Assembly (NCBI RefSeq): GCF_001640025.1
Contig: NC_031673.1
Coordinates: forward strand, 1,860,001-1,924,000
Reading direction: 5' to 3'
Source: Sugiyamaella lignohabitans
Taxonomy: Eukaryota; Ascomycota; Dipodascomycetes; Dipodascales; Trichomonascaceae
DNA: 64,000 bases
Under the pieces are notes generated by a model that did not search any database, was not told where the DNA came from, and saw only the letters and a program-made list of their open reading frames with translations. Both the position numbers and the translations under genes were made by a program. Positions 39,589 to 49,999 of this stretch are shown here, piece by piece (position 1 is the stretch's first letter; each line of letters starts with the position of its first letter).

Positions 39589-40881
39589 ATGGGTTCAGGG
39601 TTCTCCATGCTGTCGGCCTCAGGGTCTGGAATCGATGGCCTCGGACTGAAACCACCAAAGACATACGGTATCCAGCAGTCGCTGGAATCGAAGCGCAAGT
39701 TGGATTTTTATTTGAAGGGAAATCACTTCAACTATAATTATATGTTCAATAACCGTAAATTTCACAACCATTTACCGCATGCTCTAGTATCAGCGTATTT
39801 CTTAGGAGCATCTCCTAAACAGTTGGAGGATTTGTATGAAGATAGTATACAGGAGTTGGTGCAGTGGACAGAAGAACGTCCCTCGGAAGTAACTGATGAC
39901 GATTGGACAGATTTTTTTGGCCGTAAGAATTATGATCGCGCCTATTTCGACTATTTTACTGATAAAATTAGTGAGAGCACAAAGGACTGGAAGGTTATTG
40001 CTAAACAGTTTTACGTCGATAAATATCAAGCAGATGGCGAGCAGCCGAACCTGTTATCAGGCCTTTACAGTGGATTACTGCATCCATTGATTCATTTTGG
40101 TTATGCCATCGAAGTTGACAGTCCTCTGATTGCAATTGAAGCATTGGCTATGTCCTGTACCGAATACAATGACCTAGGGAAACTGCTTGTTGATGTTGTC
40201 GATTCTACTCCTGGAAGCAAAACAACAGATCCTGTTCAGATTCTCCAAGACATACGTAATGATACTGATTTCGATAATCAACTGAGCAAGCCGTTTGAGA
40301 ACAAACTGCCAGTTTTAATTAAAAAGTTTGACAGCAAGATCAAGCATTACTCTGAGCGATTAGACGTCTCTAACCCCAAAGAAGTTGTGCTCAAATTGCT
40401 ACATGCTGGAACGCTGATTTTAACCACCACTCACCAAGTGGACAAACCAGTCTTTGACTTTTTCTTGTTACATATTCTGACATCGTCACACGAAATGGCC
40501 GAAATTATTCTGAGTCCTGAGCGTGGAGAACTGGTGTTCCCTGAAAGGTTTCACAGTCTTCTTGTAAAGCAACTGTGGACTATTACTGTAATCCTATACA
40601 TTTCGCAGCTTCGCCCACTAATCAAGCCAGAGATCCTACCTGAGATGAAAGAACCTATTGAAGACATCTGGAAAAGAGCCATTGAAAAGACCCTGAGCGG
40701 CCCTCAAAAGTTCGACTCACATTCACTGAAAGCAGTCCGTGCTATGCTTGCTGCCGAACTGCTCACGAAAGACACCACGGGCGTCTATGCTCGTGCTGCC
40801 AGCCACTTCGCAAACAACAAACCTGACACCGAGTACGGAGGTAGGACTAATGGTAAGCTGTTATTAGACGTCAAAGTCTGA
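39589..40881 (+). CDS. questin-oxidase-like protein (DUF4243 family)
   Basis: 430 aa. The segment NNRKFHNHLPHALVSAYFLG (residues about 50-69) is the family's start, followed by the all-helical body with conserved His residues (for example SGLLHPLIHFGYAIE and HILTSSHE). The family includes questin oxidase and AflY, which carry out Baeyer-Villiger-type oxidation in fungal polyketide pathways. Yeast members are of unknown role, and no polyketide genes are near. The N-terminal glycine after Met (MGSGFSMLSAS) is compatible with myristoylation, which is inference. A GC palindrome begins 91 bp after the stop. Confidence 0.82.
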   Translation: MGSGFSMLSASGSGIDGLGLKPPKTYGIQQSLESKRKLDFYLKGNHFNYNYMFNNRKFHNHLPHALVSAYFLGASPKQLEDLYEDSIQELVQWTEERPSEVTDDDWTDFFGRKNYDRAYFDYFTDKISESTKDWKVIAKQFYVDKYQADGEQPNLLSGLYSGLLHPLIHFGYAIEVDSPLIAIEALAMSCTEYNDLGKLLVDVVDSTPGSKTTDPVQILQDIRNDTDFDNQLSKPFENKLPVLIKKFDSKIKHYSERLDVSNPKEVVLKLLHAGTLILTTTHQVDKPVFDFFLLHILTSSHEMAEIILSPERGELVFPERFHSLLVKQLWTITVILYISQLRPLIKPEILPEMKEPIEDIWKRAIEKTLSGPQKFDSHSLKAVRAMLAAELLTKDTTGVYARAASHFANNKPDTEYGGRTNGKLLLDVKV

Positions 40882-40971
40882 TAATCTGCTACAACTGCTC
40901 TCGTTTTCATAACAATCATTGTCTCAAAGCTTTTTTTTATATCTCTTGCAAGATACTTATTTATCCCCTCG

Positions 40972-41116
40972 TGCCTCCGGCGGCTGGGGCTCCGCCCCAG
41001 ACCCTGGTTGTGCTCGCTTCGCGAGCCTGACCACCCCGTAGTCACCGTTCAGACCCCCGTAGCAGCTCGCGAAGCGAGCACAACCAGGTCCGGGCGGAGC
41101 CCGGCCGCCGAAGGCA
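40972..41116. repeat. GC palindrome, complete copy with a compensated right arm
   Basis: The left arm has CTGGGGC-TCC-GCCCCAG and the second hairpin GCTCGC-TTC-GCGAGC. The right arm has CCGGGC-GGA-GCCCGG, where both sides of the stem changed together. It ends GCCGCCGAAGGCA. It uses the 'GGTTGTGCTCGC' arm ends otherwise seen in the short-stem copies. Confidence 0.92.
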
Positions 41117-42109
41117 CGACCCACCAGCACGTATATAGTTCACACCGAATTTAAGTACATGAATATATAAATATATAAGTGAAGAGAAGATGTTCGCAGT
41201 ATGGTTTTACCCAAGCGTCCATTAGCCAACGGCTTAACGCAGCGTTTAGGAATATACCGCCACAGGCCCGAGCGAACTGCACAACAGCCGAAGCTGATGG
41301 AGCTCAAGAACGGTCCTGAATTGCTCACCGATCTGTCGACAGGGAGGTGTCAACCATAGGCTTCAAAGGGTGTGTCGACTGTTTTGTGGCATACGAGGCC
41401 AAGATCCCCTACGCCTATCAGTAGGCACCTTGGAGCCCATCCTAATCCACCGAGCCAATCCAATGAGGTCCCTAACTCCTGGAAAACCAGGGGAGACCCA
41501 ACGATGGAACTGACCAGTGTCCTCTTACGAGGCAAATAGACGGAAGGAAATCCTCTGAAAAAGCAAGGCTCTTCTCTTGACAGCCACAAAATTAAGCGCC
41601 GACTTCAGCTACCACACGAGTGCCGAGCTGTTTTGACAATATGTAAGAGTAACCTCTACAACTGAACAAAACACAGATCGTTTGTAGAAAGAAAGAAGAA
41701 AAAAATTAGAAGTACATCAGTTGTGTGCTTCTTTTATAGTGAAAAATTTCGGCAGGGTAAATCATCTGTTTTTTTTCGGTTGGAAACCTCTAATTTCCAT
41801 GCAGGCTTTTTAGCAGGAAATGTTGTTAAAGCAGTTGTCAAGAATTCTCACTATATATATAAACCTAAAACTGATACCAAAATTAATAGGATTAATTTTA
41901 GACTGAGTGTTTGGCTTTTTTTCGCAATTTTTTTTTAACTTGGGTTCCCTTCAATATTCTTTCACGGTTGATTCAGGGTCCAGTCTGCATCAGCGGGATC
42001 AACATATTCAGATCTTTACACGGCTAAAAAAAATTATTTCAGTTCAATATATTATACAGCTGAAATTTCGGGTCCAGAAAGATTAATAGCCCGCAAAATC
42101 TGAATAAAG
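41117..42109. other. intergenic region with possible structured segment
   Basis: Roughly 1 kb upstream of RRP1. The part 41340-41600 is less AT-rich than its surroundings and folds on paper into stacked hairpins (separate entry). The rest is AT-rich with T-runs. Small open frames (41350-41589 minus, 41723-41938 plus) show no protein character. Confidence 0.45.
41399..41498. ncRNA. candidate structured RNA, very tentative
   Basis: Two stacked structures are visible. CCAAG (41399-41403) pairs with CTTGG (41429-41433) around the perfect hairpin GCCTA-TCAG-TAGGC (41413-41426). GGTC/GACC encloses CTCCTGG-AAAA-CCAGGGGAG (41476-41495). Strand, ends and transcription are unknown; it may be chance. 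Confidence 0.2.
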
Positions 42110-42886
42110 ATGCCTGCGGTGAAGAAAAGTTCCAAGTCGAGTTCCAAGTCCAATGTGGACGGATATATCAAAAAGCTTGCTGCTAACGACCGGCCCACTA
42201 GAGATGATGCACTAAAGTCATTGACCCAATTCCTCTCCACCCAGCATGCTCTTGACGAGATGGAGCTCCTGAAGCTGTGGAAGGGTCTCTTTTTTACAAT
42301 GTGGTTCAGTGACAGACCTCGTACACAACAGAGATTAGCCGACGACATGGCGAATCTCCTGGCTACAATCCATAAAGTCAACTTTTTTGCATTTTTAGAA
42401 GCATTTTGGGCAATGATGGCTCGTGAATGGGACAACATCGATAAGCATAGAGTAGACAAGTACTACTTACTAATGAGACGATATCTTGCTGCATCGCTCA
42501 GACGATTGCAAGTGGAAGAGTGGGATTCTGAATGGGTCGATAAATATACAGAGGTCATGACCAAGTTCCCCCTCAATGCCACTGATGCTAAGGTGTCGAA
42601 TGGATTGAGATTGCATATGTTTGATATTTATATTGATGAGATCGAGAGGATTATGAACGAAAATGGTGACGATGAGGATGCTGCTGATGCCAAGAGTCGC
42701 ATTCCTTTCGGTCTGCTACTAAAACCTATCGAAGACATCAGCCAAAACAGTCCGCTGAAGTTCATTCGAGAGCGCGCTAAAACCTACGTTTTAGAAGATC
42801 CACGTCTCGTTGAATGGGGAGTGGTCGAAAAAGATGCAGAGGAAGCTGATGAGGAGAGTGAAGATGAATGGGGTGGATTTGATTAA
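42110..42886 (+). CDS. RRP1: ribosomal RNA processing protein 1 (Rrp1/Nop52)
   Basis: 258 aa, close to the yeast length (278). After a basic Ser/Lys start comes the typical KLAANDRPTRDDALKSLTQF and then MELLKLWKGLFFTMWFSDRP, the conserved Nop52 core. LRLHMFDIYIDEIERI and LLLKPIEDISQNS follow. The end is acidic (EEADEESEDEWGGFD). It is a nucleolar factor for 27S pre-rRNA processing and the 60S subunit. It converges with the RRM gene; a single palindrome arm sits 49 bp after its stop. Confidence 0.95.
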   Translation: MPAVKKSSKSSSKSNVDGYIKKLAANDRPTRDDALKSLTQFLSTQHALDEMELLKLWKGLFFTMWFSDRPRTQQRLADDMANLLATIHKVNFFAFLEAFWAMMAREWDNIDKHRVDKYYLLMRRYLAASLRRLQVEEWDSEWVDKYTEVMTKFPLNATDAKVSNGLRLHMFDIYIDEIERIMNENGDDEDAADAKSRIPFGLLLKPIEDISQNSPLKFIRERAKTYVLEDPRLVEWGVVEKDAEEADEESEDEWGGFD

Positions 42887-42934
42887 TTTATTTTTTGTTT
42901 AATGTATTATTTTTGTCTTTTTGGAGTCGGATCT

Positions 42935-42995
42935 TGCCTCCGGCGGCTGGGGCTCTGCCCCAGACCCCATTGCTCCTCTCGCTACGCTCGAGTCG
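42935..42995 (+). repeat. GC palindrome family, single left arm
   Basis: Intact hairpin with loop TCT (CTGGGGC-TCT-GCCCCAG) and an S-type end (CTCGCTACGCTCGAGTCG). No right arm. Between the convergent RRP1 and RRM genes. Confidence 0.9.
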
Positions 42996-43202
42996 TTTTC
43001 TTCTGGCTGTCATATGAAAGGATATTTTAATTGGATCCTAAAATACGAAAAAAATTAGAATACATTCATAAATTTCATTAGTTGGAGAACTCACACTAGA
43101 TGCAAGACTTGTAACCAGGTTGATAGTTGAGTTCCGAGAAAAGTTGATAAATAAGCTGCTCATTCTCGCCAAGTGGTAGCATGGAAAAAAGAGTTGTTCT
43201 GA

Positions 43203-44081
43203 TTATTGACGTGGTCTTTTAGAGCCATGAGGGTTATTGGCATCAGACCACTGTTGAGGTGGTGGTTGGTTGTAGAACCCACCAGGCGGGAATCCAAATG
43301 GAGGAAATCCGCCGGAAAATTGTGCCATTGGGTTGAAACCACCTTGTACTTGATATCCGCTATATCCAGCCATTTGGCCCTGCCTTGCGGGGCCAGTATT
43401 CCCTGCATTGCCAGCATTACCATGACGATTCATTCCATTCCGATTTGGACCTCCCATACCCACATTTCCATTAGGGCCCTGGTTCCTGGATTGGGGACCC
43501 TTATTAAAGGTGCGGAACGGTATGGGTGATGGTATCGTGTAAGCTATTGATAGCTTGAGAAGAATATTGGACTTGTCCTCAGAGTTTCTCAATTCTCGCT
43601 GCTTGTTTGTAAACGATTCGTACAACAATTTCGTTGCTTGCACATCATTAAACTCGACATATACGGTTCCTTTGGATTTGCTATTGACCTTATGCTCGTC
43701 AAAAATAACATTTTTTAAATTGGCTTCGACGCCCGCATCGACTGCCCATCCTCTAACTTCCTCTTCGTTTGTCCACCACTCTAGATTGTAGATAATGACT
43801 GCCGAAGTTGGATCCATTGGGTGTGACGATACGTATCCGCGGCTCTGATTATTATAGGAGCCTTGATTTATAGCATTGTTTGGCAGCGGACTTCTTCTTT
43901 CCGTGTTAGCTATATGAGTAGGTCGAGAGTTACTGAATGAGCTAGGATTAGTTGAAACGGATGGCGTGCTGGGATTTGCCGTACTCGAGCCAGTAACAGG
44001 TGGGTCTACCTTCACTTTTGCGGAAGGGTCCACACCACCAGTGAATCCACCATCTAAGTCAATCTCATAGTCATCAGACAT
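43203..44081 (-). CDS. RRM protein, possible CFIm68/CPSF6-like
   Basis: 292 aa. An acidic, disordered N-terminus (MSDDYEIDLDGGF) precedes one RRM at about residues 93-170, with VIIYNL (95-100) as RNP2 and KGTVYVEF (137-144) as RNP1. The Gly/Asn/Pro/Phe-rich C-terminus ends SKRPRQ. The EWWTNEEEVRGWAVDAG segment after RNP2 resembles the RRM of cleavage factor Im 68 kDa subunits (CPSF6/7), which suggests a role in mRNA 3'-end processing. That link is by motif only. Confidence 0.8.
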   Translation of the reverse strand: MSDDYEIDLDGGFTGGVDPSAKVKVDPPVTGSSTANPSTPSVSTNPSSFSNSRPTHIANTERRSPLPNNAINQGSYNNQSRGYVSSHPMDPTSAVIIYNLEWWTNEEEVRGWAVDAGVEANLKNVIFDEHKVNSKSKGTVYVEFNDVQATKLLYESFTNKQRELRNSEDKSNILLKLSIAYTIPSPIPFRTFNKGPQSRNQGPNGNVGMGGPNRNGMNRHGNAGNAGNTGPARQGQMAGYSGYQVQGGFNPMAQFSGGFPPFGFPPGGFYNQPPPQQWSDANNPHGSKRPRQ

Positions 44082-45504
44082 TTGGGGCTATTAACAAGAT
44101 TAGAAATAGAACTAGTTTAAAGAATATCTTGTTAGGCCTGGAAATCATGTTAAGTCGATCCACGGTAAAGAATGGGCGGCCGGGTAAACGTTGTGGGGAT
44201 CGCTAATGTGAAATATATACATTGTCCAATAACCAGTTCCATAACTGGCAAAAACTCTCGAATTGGGGAATTACTTTTAGGTATGGGATCTAGTCTTATT
44301 TTCAAAGTTAGGGCTGGTGAAAAATCAGAGTTGTTCTTGAACGACTGACGACATTACAAAAGAGTTAACCATATATGCACGGTCTTTAACTTGCAAATAC
44401 CTTTCACAAAGAAAAAAAAATTGAAAGGCAGTTGGGTCTAAATAATCGCTTTAAATATAGGATACTTTTGCAATTTGTTCCGAACATAAAGCTTTTGATT
44501 ATCTTTAAGATATTAGCGGAAGTGAACGGTCAGCATAATCGCATTTCAAGAGCTCTTAATATCTATAAGTTAACAATGGTTCCCTTCAATTATGTCAGCA
44601 ATCTACATTTAACCAAACTCATGGAATATACGCTGGGTAAAAGCTTAAACAGATAATAATTATATGCAGCCTGCTTTTCATAAGATTAATAAGTTTTTGA
44701 CAAGTAACAAAATCACTTGTGAAAGATTTGAGCTCACTAGTATCGTTGGAGGTAGGAATGCACTTTAATCTTGCATTGTCGTCCTATAAGGGGAAGATCA
44801 TCCATCAAATATAAGTCGATCTAGGTATGATGAGTTCAGTATGGTATTAAAGCCAAGCAGCATTGGTGATACGTATCGATTATAACCATGATTTATCATC
44901 AACGACGGAGCATCAAAAAAGTTCAGAAGCGTCAGTGCAGGAGGAAATGTGACAATTCTAAACAGGAGTAAGAGTATTCTGTCGAGACAGTCAGCAAATA
45001 CCATTATTGTGGATGACTCTGATTAGATTAGGGACTCTCGGTTAGTATTAGACACATATTCAATGATTTCCGAGTTTGATTCCTATTTTACTTTTTAAAA
45101 ATCAAAGAATCATTCAGAGCTTGTTTCAACTCCCTGACGGGGTACGGTATGGGCCAAGTACTTTCTCATCAAATAACGGTTTTTTAGTAATTGGAAAGAT
45201 GGAAAGATTTAAAAGAGTCGTGCTCCCAACCTTCTTCTAGATCAGCTTTATCAATTGTTGATGACAACCTGCCATTCATACAATTTATAGTGAAGGGTGT
45301 TTAATTTTGCGTCACTGGTCGGGGGTCAATGTTCGAAAAGCGGCTAGCAAGGGCATGTATATCGCAGATGTCACATTAAGAGAACTCAGCCAAAAAGTTT
45401 TCAAAAGATCTCTAGTTTGCTATTTAGGGACAGTGGACCACGGTACAACCCCCACCAGAAAAAAAGATCGATCAGACATGGCGCTCGCCGCATGAAAACT
45501 CGAG

Positions 45505-45521
45505 CCGGATACAATATCCGG
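45505..45521. promoter_or_regulatory. perfect inverted repeat with CGG...CCG ends
   Basis: CCGGATA-CAA-TATCCGG: a 7-bp perfect stem, containing CGG-N9-CCG, the layout of a zinc-cluster (Zn2Cys6) dimer site. It is about 390 bp upstream of the OPT transporter ATG. A 12-bp perfect palindrome TGCATATATGCA follows at 45529-45540. Confidence 0.4.
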
Positions 45522-45852
45522 AGTTCAATGCATATATGCAATGCAAGCTGAAGCGTCATCGGGTGACGTAGTTCACTAGTATCTAACTGTCGATAATATA
45601 TGTATATATAACCTTAGTAGCTTCTTTACAACTACTTGGCCAATATATACCAGTAGTTCAATCCGTCACTCAAGTTTTCTCAGTGTAATACTATTTCTCT
45701 ACAAGCGTGCCGCTCAATGGCTCCTGCATTAAGATCTGATTAGATAGGGATCTACATCATGTACGAGAGCCTATCCAATTTGGGCCGAGATTTGTCGATT
45801 CTCATCTAATCAATCAGACACTCCTCTTCTCCGTATCTAATCAATAGAACGG

Positions 45853-45862
45853 TATATAAATA
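45853..45862 (+). promoter_or_regulatory. TATA box of the OPT transporter gene
   Basis: TATATAAATA, 49 bp upstream of the ATG at 45911. Confidence 0.55.
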
Positions 45863-45910
45863 GCTATAGTAGCCTTCGAATGTTTATAAAGAAAGGCACT
45901 TTTAAAAGAT

Positions 45911-48227
45911 ATGTCTAAGAAACTCATTTGGGAAATTAATGATGTCAATAAAGAAAATGGCAGCAAGAGTACTGTGACAGAGTCGAATGCAAGTGCAACA
46001 ACCACTTCTGACCCGGTCTACAAATTTAATCACAAAGATATTGCCTCAGTTGTACCCACCACTGATAATATTAATGAGCAATGTAATAGTACGTGGTACC
46101 TCTTTCTAGTGATATTTTTCTTTTTTTAAATTTGAACTAACATTGGCAGCCCTCCGGATGTGGGTGATAGGCTGCTCATTAGCGCTGGTCGTTGGTGGAA
46201 TTGATACTTATTTTCAATTCAGATATCCCACAATTTTGGTTGGGTCTCTCATTGTACAACTCTTGGCATACCCGTTGGGCCAACTTTGGGAAATGGTGGT
46301 TCCCGACTACAATATTCAGATCCCATTCACAAAAGCCCATCTTCCATTAAACCCAGGAAAATTTACTTGCAAGGAGGCTGTTTGTGTGTTTATGTTTGCA
46401 AATGTGGCAGTGACTACCAAAACGGGAAACGACCTATTAGTTCAACAAAAGCACTTTTTTGGCCTGAATATAGGACCCCAGTACCAAATACTTTGGATAT
46501 TGGGACTTTTCTTGTGGTCTATGGGAATGGCCGGTATTTCAAGAAGTATATTAGTTGAAAATCCTGCAATGATATGGCCAGAAGCTTTCTCTAATGCTGC
46601 TATGTTGCAATCGTTTTATATTAGCAAGTCTGATAAAGGGCCTGTTAACGGATGGACGATAACCAGATTTAACTTTTTCCTTGTTGTATTTATAGGGGCA
46701 TTTTGCTGGTATTGGATTCCTGGTCTTTTATTTACTGGGCTGAGTGACATTGGAGCATGGATATCCTGGATCAAACCCCAAGACAGAATTTTATCTCAGA
46801 TTTTTGGAGTCAAATCAGGGCTCGGCTTATTTCCTTTGACGCTCGACTGGTCTCAAGTCGGTAGTTTAGTATCACCTCTTATTGTTCCTTGGTGGTCGAT
46901 ATGGAATGTCACTTTTTCTTTTATTTTCTGGATTCTTATTGTCATGCCTGCCCTGTATTACACTAATCAATGGGGAACGGCCTTTTATCCTATAATGAGC
47001 AATGGCATTTTCGACGACCAGGCCCATTCTTATAACGTGACGCGAGTTATTTCAAATCACTTGGATTTTAATCAAGAAGGCTACGAAAAATATTCTGAGA
47101 TTCGCCTGCCAATATCATTCTTAATGCAATATGCTCTTAATTTTGCTACAATTGCTGCCTTGTTGGTTGAATTTTGTCTGGATTATCGCGCACAATTTTT
47201 TGATAGGATGAAACGTAAACCAATTGAGAATCCTTCATATGACATTCATAACCATCTCATGTCCAAATACCCTAAAGTACCACTGTATTGGTATGGTGGA
47301 ATCTTGCTTTCAGGATTCATCTTGGCCATTACCATGGTAGAGGTATATCCACTCCAAACGCCATGGTATGCATTAGTGGTTTTCATGTTGATCGGTTTCA
47401 TTATATTCATTCCAGTGGGTATCTTGGAATCTTTATCAACATTTACTGCTGGGTATGATGCGATAATTCAAATTATCAGTGGATATTGGCTAGAGGGTAA
47501 GCCCCTAGCATTGATACAGGCTAGCGCATATGGTGTCACGGCAGTTGAGAAAGGATTACACTTTTCAGCGGATATGAAGCTTGCTCATTACTTCAAAGTT
47601 CCTCCCAAGATCACATTTACAGTTCAATTTGTGGGTGCTATTATCGGAACTTTAAGTAGCGTAGGAGTAATAGATTGGGTTTTGGGAAATATTAAGGATG
47701 TATGCACTCCAAGTGCGAAAGATAACATGGTCTGCCGTAACACAAATACGCAATTCCATACCAATGTGGTTTATGGATTGGTTGGCCCAAGAAGACTCTT
47801 CGGTACTAACGATTATTCAACCATTTTATGGTTCTTTTTAGTTGGTGCGCTATTGCCAATAATAGTCTTTGTGATCAAAAACCAAAATTGGTGGATATCA
47901 AAAACAAAATTCTTGAGTCAATTCTCTTCACCTTTATTTTTTTCTGGGGCTACGAGTATTCCCTCCGTAACAGGTATCAACTACACTACCTGGGGACTAG
48001 TTGGGTTCATCTCTAATTACTGGGTACATAAGAAATTCATTAACTGGTGGCGAAAGTACAACTTTGTACTTTCAGCTGCCCTGGATTGTGGTACAGATCT
48101 TGCAGCAATTGTAATATACTTCTGTGTAACGCTACCAGGAGCACGTGTTAACTGGTGGGGAAATACAGTTCAAAACCGTGGATGTGATGCTGTAGGATGT
48201 CCCTATTTTGTCAAAAGTCCATCATAA
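45911..48227 (+). CDS. oligopeptide transporter, OPT family (two exons)
   Basis: Exons 45911-46088 and 46150-48227 join to 751 aa. The 61-nt intron has GTACGT, GAACTAAC and TTGGCAG. The junction reads EQCN-TLRMWVIGC, the usual 'STLRMW' start of the first membrane segment in this family. The motif NPGKFTCKE (about 127-135) matches the conserved NPGPFNxKEH, and HYFKVPPKITF the KIPPR-like motif of the peptide-transporter clade. About 12-14 further hydrophobic segments follow. It imports small peptides (or glutathione) with protons at the plasma membrane. It converges with the aldo-keto reductase, 88 bp between stops and no palindrome copy. Confidence 0.93.
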
Positions 48228-48315
48228 AGTCTCTTTCTATCATACCATTAATATTTCTATTTCTTTAGTTTTGTTTCTATCTTTACAGTATAAAAATAAA
48301 GTCACTGTAATGTGC

Positions 48316-49158
48316 TTACTCCCACTTTGTAGGATCCCAGTTACCACCAGCAACAAAATAAGAGTTTATATCGCCGAGGCTCTCGAAATCTTCCTCGGAA
48401 AGTTCAAAATCATAAACATCAATGTTGCTCTTAATTCTAGAAGCAGTTGCAGACTTGGGAAGAGGCAAAAATCCCTTTTGAAGATTCCAGCGAACCAATA
48501 CTTGAGCAACACTTTTGTTATACTTCTTAGCAAGAGCCACCAATGCGGGGTCATCCAAACGTTCACCTCTCATAAGTGGTGAATAAGCCTCTATAAGAAT
48601 ATTGTTCTTTTTACAAAATTGTGCAATATCATCTCTCTGTAGCCAAGGATTGATTTCCACCTGGTTAACGGCTGGTTTAATTTTCAGTTCAGGCCAGTTC
48701 AAAAGCTCTTCCAAGTGGTGAACAGCATAGTTAGAAACACCAATGTTTTTAACTTTTCCTTCAGCTACAGCTTCCTGGAGAGCTTTATAAGCACCCAGAC
48801 GTAAATTAGCAGGTGGTTCAGGACCATGAAGTAACAGAAGGTCAATGTACTCGATACTGGAAGCAGCATCCACAGACTTTTGGACAGCCTTCTTGGCTTT
48901 TTCGTAACCGAATTCGTCGAGCCAGATCTTGCTGGTATAGAACACATCTTTTCTAGAAACCTCTTTATTTTCTTTCAGGAACTTGGCGATTCCGTCTGCT
49001 GACTCTTTTTCATTATCATAACACTTTGCGGTGTCAATATGCCTATAACCTGACTGCAACGCAATTTCTACAAGTTTAGATGTTTCATCTTGTGGCGCCT
49101 CCCAAACACCGAATCCAACATTAGGGATCTTTGCACCGGAATTGAGAACGTATGACAT
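48316..49158 (-). CDS. aldo-keto reductase
   Basis: 280 aa, an NADPH-dependent carbonyl reductase of the AKR superfamily. The catalytic tetrad is D42, Y47 (HIDTAKCYDNE), K77 (YTSKIW) and H111 (LLLLHGPEP). Cofactor-site residues lie in LPLPKSATASRIKSN near the C-terminus. Length and sequence style fit the yeast Gcy1/Ypr1/YDL124W and diketogluconate-reductase-like members. The physiological substrate is not deducible. Confidence 0.92.
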   Translation of the reverse strand: MSYVLNSGAKIPNVGFGVWEAPQDETSKLVEIALQSGYRHIDTAKCYDNEKESADGIAKFLKENKEVSRKDVFYTSKIWLDEFGYEKAKKAVQKSVDAASSIEYIDLLLLHGPEPPANLRLGAYKALQEAVAEGKVKNIGVSNYAVHHLEELLNWPELKIKPAVNQVEINPWLQRDDIAQFCKKNNILIEAYSPLMRGERLDDPALVALAKKYNKSVAQVLVRWNLQKGFLPLPKSATASRIKSNIDVYDFELSEEDFESLGDINSYFVAGGNWDPTKWE

Positions 49159-49465
49159 ATTAAATTGAGTTTAGTCTGTTAATCTGAGATGTGTAACTTC
49201 GAGATCAAGATCAGTAGATGCATAAGTAACCTGTCATATCGCTGCTATAGATCGCCCGATACGCAATAGATAGTGACTTTCTTGCATTGCATTTCAGAAA
49301 AGTAGTTAATTTTTGATTTGGACAGCCTTATATTTTAGTGAGATTACTTCAAACTATTTCTTATATTTAGCAGTTCCATTTTCTGTTCATTGTCGATGAA
49401 CCAGGGATATTTGATATGCCTATAATTGCGCTGAGTAAACGAGAGTACTCTCTGAACTATCTTAC

Positions 49466-49495
49466 TACAAGCAGGGTAAGATTACCCGACTTGTA
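49466..49495. repeat. 30-bp inverted repeat
   Basis: TACAAG and CTTGTA are the outer arms and GGGTAA and TTACCC the inner arms, around a GA centre with two mismatched pairs between the arm halves. It lies 22 bp left of a GC palindrome arm but is unrelated to it in sequence. It could be a regulatory site for either neighbouring gene. Confidence 0.7.
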
Positions 49496-49517
49496 ATAAT
49501 TATGAAAGGGAAGGGCA

Positions 49518-49570
49518 TGCCTCCGGCGGCTGGGCTCCGCCCAGACCTGGTTGTGCTCGCTTCGCGAGCT
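49518..49570 (+). repeat. GC palindrome family, single left arm, short-stem subtype
   Basis: CTGGGC-TCC-GCCCAG plus GCTCGC-TTC-GCGAGC. Same subtype as the arm at 1424, from which it differs by a compensated pair in the second hairpin. Confidence 0.88.
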
Positions 49571-49999
49571 TTGAGACGCTAATGGCATACAAATTAAAAA
49601 AAAAAAAATTGTAGATAAAATGGTTGAGATTGGACAGGAAAAATGGCCTGTCGGCTCTCAAAGCAAGTATTTCCGAGTTTACTCCGGACCAATCGTCTCT
49701 AGGCGCATCCACTAGCAATTGAGACTATGGCTCCTCGACTGAGGTAGTATGCTTGATTCTAATGAAAGAATAGCTTTTTGATACTACAGTTGATTTTTTA
49801 TAACGCTGTCTATGACCTACGAACTGATAATCGATACATGCTTGACTTTCTTGATTTGGCAATAGATCTTCAGTATCTATTTTACAACATGCGAAGCAAT
49901 GATTACTCACGGATAATGTTTAAAGTGTTTCTTTACAAGCTGAAATTCATAAATACCGAATGTTGTAACGTGTTATACGTCTTGTAAAGTCAAGGTACA

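Larger units (their letters stand above)
44082..45910. promoter_or_regulatory. 1.8-kb divergent intergenic region, RRM gene / OPT transporter
   Basis: AT-rich, no supported gene; a 74-codon frame (44432-44656) and a 62-codon TTG-initiated frame (45307) are not convincing. The OPT side has two palindromes (45505-45521 and 45529-45540), repeated ATCTAATCA motifs (near 45804 and 45836) and a TATA box. Confidence 0.5.
49159..49999. promoter_or_regulatory. divergent region, aldo-keto reductase / acyltransferase
   Basis: 840 bp, AT-rich, with a strong inverted repeat at 49466-49495 and a single palindrome arm at 49518-49570. No gene. Confidence 0.5.
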
